A DNA stretch of 6,479 bases. Source: JAENVT01 sp043758005 (GTDB lineage: Bacteria > Actinomycetota > Acidimicrobiia > Acidimicrobiales > Ilumatobacteraceae). The DNA lies in the NCBI GenBank assembly GCA_043758005.1, contig JAYVOI010000004.1:1-6479 (forward strand). Reading direction: 5' to 3'. The notes beneath the pieces were generated by a model. That model was not told the origin of the DNA and ran no database searches. It saw nothing but the letters and a program-made list of their open reading frames with translations. Positions 1-4,385 of this stretch are shown here, piece after piece. The stretch's first letter is position 1. Every line of letters begins with the position of its first letter. The position numbers and the translations under genes are program-made.

Positions 1-56
1 ATCAACGACACAGAAATCTCGTCGCGTTCAGGCAACGACAACGGCAAGCCTGGCAT
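1..56 (-). mobile_element. IS30-family transposase, N-terminal fragment cut by window edge
   Basis: On the minus strand an ATG at 56-54 opens a frame that stays open to the window edge and reads MPGLPLSLPERDEISVSL. The stretch LSLPERDEIS resembles the N-terminal helix of actinobacterial IS30-family transposases, which typically reads like LSLxEReEIS and precedes the helix-turn-helix that recognises the inverted repeats. A GGAG ribosome-binding site (complement of 65-68) sits 8 bases before the ATG, which supports a real start. IS30 enzymes are DDE transposases that move their element by a cut-and-circularise route. Only 18 codons are visible, with no catalytic domain, so the assignment rests on a short motif. 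The element's outer end and inverted repeat would lie between about 57 and 130, but I could not define them without the other end. Alternative: a short chance resemblance upstream of another gene. Confidence 0.45.
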
Positions 57-212
57 CCTGGACACTCCAACGGTCGGGTGTGGTCAACAGCACCGGCCAT
101 CATGACCGGGACCGTGCACCGACCATTGGAACTGCCCGTCCTTGGTCATCGACCGTGAGATGTGCCTTTCGCCTCTGGCCGGCTGCCCATTGCGTGTCGT
201 CCAATGGTTCGC
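57..212. other. Spacer with no recognisable gene
   Basis: No frame on either strand gives a protein-like translation that I recognise between the putative transposase start and the ribosome-binding site of the split-barrel gene. If the IS30 call is right, the left part of this stretch holds the end of that element, and the rest holds the promoter of the gene at 232. A frame continuous with that gene is open back to a TTG at 142. The extra residues do not resemble the family N-terminus and contain no better ribosome-binding site. Confidence 0.4.
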
Positions 213-217
213 GGAGG
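213..217 (+). promoter_or_regulatory. Ribosome-binding site deciding the 232 (or 229) start
   Basis: GGAGG lies 14 bases before the ATG at 232 and 11 bases before an in-frame GTG at 229. It is the only good purine-rich site in the region. It argues against the longer frames that open at 142, and leaves GTG 229 as the close alternative to ATG 232. Confidence 0.5.
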
Positions 218-231
218 TGGTGAGCGTCGTG

Positions 232-663
232 ATGGACCAATCCGTCGGGAGTGCACAACAGAGAATCCTCGAACCAACCAAGTGCATCGCGCTGCTCGCG
301 TCGCAAAAGGTGGGTCGAGTGGTGTCCGCCGGCCCGACCCCTGAGATCCGGCCGGTAAATTTCGTTCTCGTCGGTCCGGACATCTTCGTTCGCAGCGACC
401 GGCGTCTCGACTCGAGTCAGCAGATCGTCTTCGAGGTTGATCACTTCGATGCCGACGATCGTGACGGATGGAGTGTGATCGTCGAGGGCCACGCCGTGGC
501 CGTACTTGACGCGGCCGTGATAGGCCAGATCGTCGAACGGTTGACGCCATGGGCACCTGGCACGAAGTCAAGAGTCAGCCAGATCGTCATCGACTCGGTG
601 TCAGGCAGGTGGATCCGTGCCACGCGCCAGTCTGAACCTGTCGATGAACGCGGCTACCTATAG
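232..663 (+). CDS. Pyridoxamine 5'-phosphate oxidase family (split-barrel flavin/F420-binding) protein
   Basis: This is a 143-residue single-domain protein of the split-barrel superfamily, probably of the Pyridox_ox_2 type common in actinobacteria. The family pattern is visible. LLASQKVGRVV at 21-31 is the first helix and strand with the conserved VGR. IRPVNFVLVGPDIFVRSD at 39-56 carries the PVNF core strand. FEVDHFDADDRDGWSVIVEG at 67-86 is the strand pair closing the barrel, and GRWIRA lies near the C-terminus. Members bind FMN, F420 or heme at a dimer interface. Most actinobacterial ones are not true PNP oxidases, and none of the PdxH phosphate-binding motifs is evident here, so the substrate is unknown. 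The protein is soluble, with no signal peptide. It is the first gene of the plus-strand series, separated by 210 bases from the alcohol dehydrogenase, so probably a separate transcript. I place the start at ATG 232 because the family N-terminus begins there and GGAGG lies just upstream. Confidence 0.85.
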   Translation: MDQSVGSAQQRILEPTKCIALLASQKVGRVVSAGPTPEIRPVNFVLVGPDIFVRSDRRLDSSQQIVFEVDHFDADDRDGWSVIVEGHAVAVLDAAVIGQIVERLTPWAPGTKSRVSQIVIDSVSGRWIRATRQSEPVDERGYL

Positions 664-873
664 CCGTACGAGATATCTGTGACCCGTGCCGTCGGTGAAG
701 CGCCCTCGTAGGCGGTCAACCGTGAACTCGCGCCCAGCCCCGCTCCACGTCGGCGCTTCGATCACCACGCGAGGCACCTGCTCGTGACGTTGGCCTCTGT
801 TGGTCAGCAGCGCGAAGTTGCACGGTTGATGGGAGGGAGATCGACTCCCGACGGCTCAACAACGAGGTGACTC
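664..873. other. Intergenic spacer before the alcohol dehydrogenase
   Basis: No plus-strand gene is supported here, since the frames contain early stops. On the minus strand a short frame from GTG 777-775 to a stop at 660-658 gives a 39-residue peptide with fairly coding-like composition (it starts PRVVIEAPTWSG). It has no clear ribosome-binding site and no family I recognise, so I do not call it a gene. The right end holds an imperfect inverted repeat (825-860) and the dehydrogenase ribosome-binding site (GAGG, 864-867). Confidence 0.4.
825..860 (+). promoter_or_regulatory. Imperfect inverted repeat in the alcohol dehydrogenase leader
   Basis: GTTGA (825-829) and GGGAG (831-835) are mirrored by CTCCC (845-849) and TCAAC (856-860). 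This gives two short nested stems, 4 bases upstream of the ribosome-binding site at 864-867. It could be an operator half-site pair or a leader hairpin. The arms are only 5 bases each with an asymmetric bulge, so chance is a real possibility. Confidence 0.25.
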
Positions 874-1926
874 ATGAAGGCACTTGTGTATCACGGTCCA
901 GGAAACAAGGCGTGGGAGGATGTTGCTGATCCTGTGATCATCGACGGTACCGACGCGATCGTGCGGGTCGAGGCGACCACCATCTGCGGCACCGATCTGC
1001 ACATCATGAAGGGCGATGTCCCGGTCGTGACCGATGGTCGGATCCTCGGTCATGAAGCGGTGGGCACCGTCGTCGCAGTCGGCGACAGCACTCGCCGGGT
1101 CAAGGTCGGCGACCGTGTGCTCGTGTCATGCATCAGTTCCTGCGGCACCTGCCAGTACTGCCGGGCCGGCCACGCCGGTCAATGCCTCGGCGGTGGTGGC
1201 TGGATCCTCGGGTACATGATCGACGGCACCCAAGCGGAGCTCGTGCGGGTCCCGTTCGCAGACCTCTCGACCTACCCGATTCCGGCGGGCGTGAGTGACG
1301 AGGCCGTGCTGATGCTGGCCGACATCTTGCCGACCGGGTACGAGGTTGGCGTGCTCAATGGGCACGTGCGCCCGGGAGATGTCGTCGCCGTTGTCGGTGC
1401 AGGCCCAGTCGGTCTGGCCGCGATCATGGGATCACGTCTGTACAGCCCGACGAGCGTCGTGGCGATCGACCTTGCCGACAGCAGGCTGGAGGCAGCGAAG
1501 ATGTTCGGTGCCGACGTCACCGTGAACAACTCGCGCGAGGACGCGCTGGAGGTCATTCGCGGCTTGACGGGCGGACTCGGAGCTGACGTCGCGATCGAGG
1601 CAGTCGGCACCCCGGCCACGTTCGAACTGGCGACCACCCTGATTCGCCCCGGCGGCCATGTCGCGAACATAGGGGTGCACGGGTCGCCGGCCACGTTGCA
1701 CCTCGAGGATCTGTGGATCCGCAACGTGACGATCACGACCGGTCTCGTCGACGCGTCGTCGACTCCGACGCTGCTGCGTTTGGTCGGCAGCGGCCAGCTC
1801 GACGCCGGCCGACTGGTCACCCATCACTTCCAACTCGACGAGATGGAGCACGCATACGACGTGTTCGCCGATGCGGCTGCCACCGGTGCATTGAAGGTGA
1901 TGCTCACCGCGGCTGTCACCACGTGA
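874..1926 (+). CDS. Zinc-dependent medium-chain alcohol dehydrogenase
   Basis: This 350-residue cytoplasmic enzyme is full length for the zinc medium-chain dehydrogenase family (Tdh/Adh type). It should reversibly oxidise an alcohol to an aldehyde or ketone. The likely catalytic zinc ligands are Cys38 (TTICGTD), His60 with Glu61 (GHE) and Asp150. This resembles the Cys-His-Asp set of the T. brockii / C. beijerinckii secondary alcohol dehydrogenases. Unlike those, it keeps the structural-zinc lobe: Cys90, Cys93, Cys96 and Cys104. The Rossmann loop GAGPVG is at 175-180. Asp199 at the end of the second strand (VVAIDLA) favours NAD(H) over NADP(H). ATG 874 is chosen because MKALVYHGPG is the usual family N-terminus and GAGG lies 6 bases upstream. 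A strong hairpin follows the stop, so the gene is probably monocistronic. Substrate cannot be read from sequence; formaldehyde or a secondary alcohol are both possible. Confidence 0.93.
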   Translation: MKALVYHGPGNKAWEDVADPVIIDGTDAIVRVEATTICGTDLHIMKGDVPVVTDGRILGHEAVGTVVAVGDSTRRVKVGDRVLVSCISSCGTCQYCRAGHAGQCLGGGGWILGYMIDGTQAELVRVPFADLSTYPIPAGVSDEAVLMLADILPTGYEVGVLNGHVRPGDVVAVVGAGPVGLAAIMGSRLYSPTSVVAIDLADSRLEAAKMFGADVTVNNSREDALEVIRGLTGGLGADVAIEAVGTPATFELATTLIRPGGHVANIGVHGSPATLHLEDLWIRNVTITTGLVDASSTPTLLRLVGSGQLDAGRLVTHHFQLDEMEHAYDVFADAAATGALKVMLTAAVTT

Positions 1927-1937
1927 GCTTGCCGTGA

Positions 1938-1973
1938 GCGACCTCCATTCCTCTCTTACGGGATGGTGGTTGC
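1938..1973 (+). terminator. Strong hairpin after the alcohol dehydrogenase, probable transcript end
   Basis: Two 14-base arms (1938-1951 and 1960-1973) enclose an 8-base loop. They pair with 11 Watson-Crick pairs, two G-U pairs and one T-T mismatch. The hairpin starts 11 bases after the dehydrogenase stop codon. There is no run of T after it, so it is not a textbook intrinsic terminator, but T-poor terminator hairpins are common in high-GC actinobacteria. It could alternatively protect the 3' end of the mRNA or mark an old recombination junction with the permease remnant that follows. Confidence 0.6.
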
Positions 1974-2000
1974 GCACGGAGGCCGGGGCCCATCTGTAGC

Positions 2001-2330
2001 GACGCGACTGTCGTCTCGACAGGCGATGTCGTCCGAGTCATCGCCGCCTCGGGTTTCGCTGGCGCAGCGGGCGCGATTCTCGGCGCAGGCATCGGCGCTG
2101 TGGTGCGCAACGTCGGCGGCGCGGTGACCAGCACCGTGCTGGTCCTCATCATCGCCCCACCACTCGTCGTACAGCTCGTGAGCGGCTCCGGCTCGTGGAT
2201 GCCCGGCATCCTCGCCAACGTCGTGTCCGGGACCGCCACAGACGTCGCAGCACTCGCCGCGCTCGCCGCGTGGGCGATCATCCCTCCGGCGATTGGGCTG
2301 ATCGCCGTCCAACGACGCGACGTGGTCTGA
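2001..2330 (+). pseudogene. Orphan C-terminal fragment of an ABC-2 type transporter permease
   Basis: The frame ending at TGA 2330 reads as the last third of an ABC-2 permease of the drug/bacitracin-efflux kind. A glycine/alanine-rich helix (about 2040-2105) leads into AVVRN, the usual LGALLRN-like turn. It is followed by a hydrophobic helix (about 2118-2168), an outside loop with WMPG, and a last helix (about 2250-2315) ending in the typical IAVQRRDVV tail. A complete permease would have about 230-270 residues and six helices; only two or three remain. The frame is open back to 1938, but the only starts are GTG 2100/2103 inside the first helix, with no ribosome-binding site. It sits directly behind the dehydrogenase hairpin with no ATPase beside it. 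I read it as a remnant of a deleted or rearranged transporter gene. A small functional membrane peptide is the less likely alternative. Confidence 0.55.
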
Positions 2331-2378
2331 CGATAAACCGGTCAAGCCTGAACGCCGGGTCCGATGGCTCACCTGAAG

Positions 2379-2393
2379 ATGACTTTGGACCCT
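2379..2393 (+). promoter_or_regulatory. Possible degenerate DosR-like palindrome upstream of the flavodoxin
   Basis: ATGACTTTGGACCCT can be aligned to the core GGGACTWWAGTCCC of the published mycobacterial DosR (DevR) box, matching about 10 of the 14 core positions. The GAC, the central TT and the final CCC are kept. It is centred about 80 bases before the flavodoxin ATG, a normal place for an activator site. The outer flanks do not match, and no second copy is clear in the window. It may be chance in GC-rich DNA. Confidence 0.2.
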
Positions 2394-2454
2394 GCCCGAT
2401 GTTTCGTGCCCTCGACACGATGAGTCTCGCAGAACGCTTCGTGTGGTTCGCAGC

Positions 2455-2461
2455 AAGGGAG
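2455..2461 (+). promoter_or_regulatory. Ribosome-binding site deciding the flavodoxin start
   Basis: AAGGGAG ends 5 bases before ATG 2467. It decides for ATG 2467 over the in-frame GTG at 2443, which would place this site inside the coding region and add eight residues before the family's usual N-terminus. Confidence 0.7.
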
Positions 2462-2466
2462 CAGTC

Positions 2467-3003
2467 ATGAATGTCATTATCGTTGTTGGGTCCAAGCACG
2501 GTTCGACCCGCTCGATCGCCGAGGTGGTGGGCGATGAGATCCGCAACGGTGGACTCGACGTGTCGATCGTTGATGCCGCCGCGACCGAGAACTCGTTGGA
2601 CGGCTACGACGCCGCAGTGATCGGTAGCGCCGTCTACGTCGGACGTTGGATGAAAGACGCCCGAGCCTTCCTCGAGGCGAACCGGGAGACGCTTCGCAAG
2701 ATGCCGCTGTGGTTGTTCTCGAGCGGACCCCTGAAGGACGGATCTGAGCAGCCGGATGACCTCGCCGACGTTCTCGCGTTCGCCGACGACGTGCACGCCC
2801 GAGACCACCGGGTGTTCGCAGGCAGCCTCGACAAAGCAGACCTCAGCTTGGCCGAGCGCGCCGCAGTCCGCATCGTTCACGCCCCGTACGGAGACGCACG
2901 CGAATGGGACGAGATCCGGTCATGGGCCGCCACCATTGCAGCGGAACTCACCCTGTCGTCGAGCTCCACCGCCGAGCCGCCTTCCATGACTGCACCCTCA
3001 TGA
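2467..3003 (+). CDS. Flavodoxin-domain protein, HemG-like (protoporphyrinogen oxidase family)
   Basis: This 178-residue protein is close to the length of E. coli HemG (181) and fits the Flavodoxin_5 family, which binds FMN. The first strand and phosphate-binding loop read IIVVGSKHGSTRSIAE (4-19). DGYDAAVIGSAVYVGRWMKD (45-64) is the second FMN-contacting region. PLWLFSSGPL (80-89) is the third. LSLAERAAVRIVHAPYGD (126-143) followed by EWDEIRSWA (146-154) is the C-terminal motif typical of actinobacterial members. HemG itself passes electrons from protoporphyrinogen IX to menaquinone, but most actinobacterial relatives are untested, so the name indicates family only. The protein is cytoplasmic. 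Residues from about 161 on are a Ser/Thr/Pro-rich tail outside the domain. Its stop overlaps the next gene's start in an ATGA, which points to translational coupling with a membrane protein and the F420 reductase behind it. No heme genes are nearby. Confidence 0.85.
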   Translation: MNVIIVVGSKHGSTRSIAEVVGDEIRNGGLDVSIVDAAATENSLDGYDAAVIGSAVYVGRWMKDARAFLEANRETLRKMPLWLFSSGPLKDGSEQPDDLADVLAFADDVHARDHRVFAGSLDKADLSLAERAAVRIVHAPYGDAREWDEIRSWAATIAAELTLSSSSTAEPPSMTAPS

Positions 3004-3953
3004 CGGTTGCCCTCAGTCGTGCGCCCGGCACTGCCACACCGCCGCAAGTGATCGACGCTGACGGCACCGAGCAGCGCGCTCGGTGGACGTGTGCAGCGCT
3101 CGTGGCGCTTGCGGTCGGGGTGGCGTTGGTCGCCTTGCTCGGTCCCTTGACGGGTGGTCCCATCCGCTACCACGTGTCTGCCGACGCGCTCAATCAGGTC
3201 ATCGGTGGTGATCTCGTCGGGGTGGCGCTGGTGGTGCCGGTCAGTTTGTTCGCTGCGTTGCTCGCCTGGCGAGGGCATCCGGCTGCGCCCGTTGTGGCGC
3301 TGGGCCCGGCAGTGTTCGCGGTCTACACCTACACACAACTCGCGATCGGCGGCGACTACGCGCGCTACGCGGGGAACAGCGAACGCTTTTTCGTGCTGCA
3401 CCTGGCCATCTTCGTCTTGGGCAGCGCGATCGCCTTGAGGAGTTGGGCGTCGATCAAGGCTCTGCGATTTCCGCCCATGAGCCGTCGCGGCCGGCGTGTC
3501 CTGGGATCGTTCGTGATTGGCGTGGCCGGTTTCGTTCTGGTCGTGCTGCACATGCCGACGCTGATCGATGCATGGCGCGACCACCCTGAACGACCCGAAT
3601 ACCTGGCCGACCCCGGCGTGTTCTGGGTGGTCAAGCTCATGGACTTGGGCATCGTGGTCCCGACCCTGACCGCCGTGGGCGTCGGTCTTCTCCGTGGCGC
3701 GGACTGGGCTCATAAGGCGGCATACGGTGTCCTTGGCTGGTTCGCCCTCCTTGGGTCATCGGTGGCCGCCATGGCTCTTGTCATGCAAGTCAACGGCGAT
3801 CCCGCGGCCTCCACCCTGAACACGATTTCATTCGGGCTCTTCGCTCTCGTCGGCCTCACTGTCGCCGTGCGGTTGCTCCGCCCGCTCCTGGCCCGCCGGT
3901 TCATGGACATGAATCCTTCCCGCATCGACGAGGGAACGAGGGTTGGAGGATGA
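3000..3953 (+). CDS. Integral membrane protein with eight predicted helices, function unknown
   Basis: This is a 317-residue polytopic inner-membrane protein. Hydrophobic segments at roughly 28-49, 70-90, 96-116, 131-148, 166-187, 208-231, 239-264 and 275-294 give about eight helices. The N-terminal 27 residues are polar and there is no cleavable signal. The third segment carries GPAVFAVYTYTQLAIGG (102-118), a pattern I associate with uncharacterised bacterial membrane proteins, but I cannot name a family or function. No heme-ligand His pair, Walker motif or transporter signature is evident. ATG 3000 is chosen because it overlaps the flavodoxin stop (ATGA) and gives a sensible N-terminus; an upstream in-frame ATG at 2904 would run deep into the flavodoxin. 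There is no ribosome-binding site, so translation probably depends on coupling. The end overlaps the F420 reductase start by ATGA. Sandwiched between two redox genes, it may anchor or exchange electrons with them, which is inference only. Confidence 0.8.
   Translation: MTVALSRAPGTATPPQVIDADGTEQRARWTCAALVALAVGVALVALLGPLTGGPIRYHVSADALNQVIGGDLVGVALVVPVSLFAALLAWRGHPAAPVVALGPAVFAVYTYTQLAIGGDYARYAGNSERFFVLHLAIFVLGSAIALRSWASIKALRFPPMSRRGRRVLGSFVIGVAGFVLVVLHMPTLIDAWRDHPERPEYLADPGVFWVVKLMDLGIVVPTLTAVGVGLLRGADWAHKAAYGVLGWFALLGSSVAAMALVMQVNGDPAASTLNTISFGLFALVGLTVAVRLLRPLLARRFMDMNPSRIDEGTRVGG
3038..3057 (+). repeat. 20-base direct repeat, copy 1
   Basis: This copy matches 5833-5852 at 19 of 20 bases, the only difference being A or G at the tenth base. 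Here it encodes PPQVID (residues 14-19) in the polar N-terminus of the membrane protein. Confidence 0.6.
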
Positions 3954-4360
3954 GTTTCGCAAATGCGTGTGTCTCGACACTGTTGCGTTCGCCGTTTCAT
4001 CGGTTGATGTCGGGCTCCACCGACCTGATCCGCTACCGGGGACGCCGGACAGGCCGAGAGATCACGATGCCGACGCAGTACGCCGATTGCGGCTCCGATG
4101 TCGTGATCCTCGTCGGCCGGCCGGACACCAAGACGTGGTGGCACAACTTCCGCACGGAGCGAGATCTCGACCTGCTGATCCGAGGCCGATGGTCGTCCAT
4201 GACCGCCATCGCCGTTGTCGGAGCCGACGACCCTGCTGCGATCGGCCCGCTGCTCGATGCCTACCTGGCTCGTTTCCCACGTGCGCAGCGCATGCTCGGC
4301 GAGGGAACAACCGGCGACCGTGCGCGGCGGGCCGTTGTCGTGAGATGCCATCCCCGATGA
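3950..4360 (+). CDS. Ddn-family F420-dependent nitroreductase / quinone reductase
   Basis: This 136-residue protein belongs to the deazaflavin-dependent nitroreductase family (F420H2_quin_red, DUF385), whose best-known member is Ddn of M. tuberculosis at about 150 residues. These split-barrel enzymes use reduced F420 to reduce quinones or nitro compounds at the membrane face. Visible motifs are LIRYRGRRTGREITMPTQY (26-44), the basic strand-turn that holds F420 phosphates, and VVILVGRPDTKTWWHNF (51-67) with the characteristic WWHNF. LIRGRW follows at 76-81. A short hydrophobic/basic N-terminus (about 1-20) could lie on the membrane, as proposed for Ddn. The start at 3950 overlaps the previous stop by ATGA. 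A GGAGG touches the ATG directly, too close to act alone, so coupling is likely. F420 dependence implies a host that makes F420, in line with an actinobacterium. The true substrate is unknown, with a menaquinone being plausible. Confidence 0.82.
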   Translation: MSFANACVSTLLRSPFHRLMSGSTDLIRYRGRRTGREITMPTQYADCGSDVVILVGRPDTKTWWHNFRTERDLDLLIRGRWSSMTAIAVVGADDPAAIGPLLDAYLARFPRAQRMLGEGTTGDRARRAVVVRCHPR

Positions 4361-4371
4361 CCGCCCCAACC

Positions 4372-4378
4372 AAAGGAG
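4372..4378 (+). promoter_or_regulatory. Ribosome-binding site of the DUF4389 gene
   Basis: AAAGGAG lies 7 bases before ATG 4386, in the 25-base gap after the reductase stop. It is the best ribosome-binding site in the packed unit. This suggests the DUF4389 gene is initiated independently rather than by coupling. Confidence 0.65.
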
Positions 4379-4385
4379 TTTCTCG

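Larger units (their letters stand above)
2331..2466. other. Intergenic region, probable promoter of the flavodoxin unit
   Basis: These 136 bases separate the permease remnant from the first gene of the packed unit, so the promoter for the unit should lie here. No convincing -35/-10 pair stands out. The one notable element is the partial palindrome at 2379-2393, described separately. Confidence 0.4.

Noticed and set aside
142..231. Longer start (TTG 142) for the split-barrel protein
   Set aside because: The added residues do not fit the family N-terminus, and the only good ribosome-binding site (213-217) lies inside that extension.
1272..1977. Minus-strand open frames of about 180 codons across the dehydrogenase
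   Set aside because: They are shadows of the alcohol dehydrogenase, whose catalytic and nucleotide-binding motifs are unmistakable on the plus strand.
2904..2999. Upstream ATG 2904 as start of the membrane protein
   Set aside because: It would overlap the conserved C-terminal motif region of the flavodoxin by about 100 bases and add a polar, unrelated stretch. ATG 3000 makes the usual ATGA overlap.
2467..3003. Naming the flavodoxin hemG
   Set aside because: The family match is good, but no heme biosynthesis gene is nearby and actinobacterial relatives are mostly untested, so a gene symbol would overstate the evidence.
2877..3713. 278-codon open frame on the minus strand
   Set aside because: It is antisense to the eight-helix membrane protein and of polar, low-complexity composition with no motif. 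The plus-strand reading has coherent helices and ATGA overlaps.
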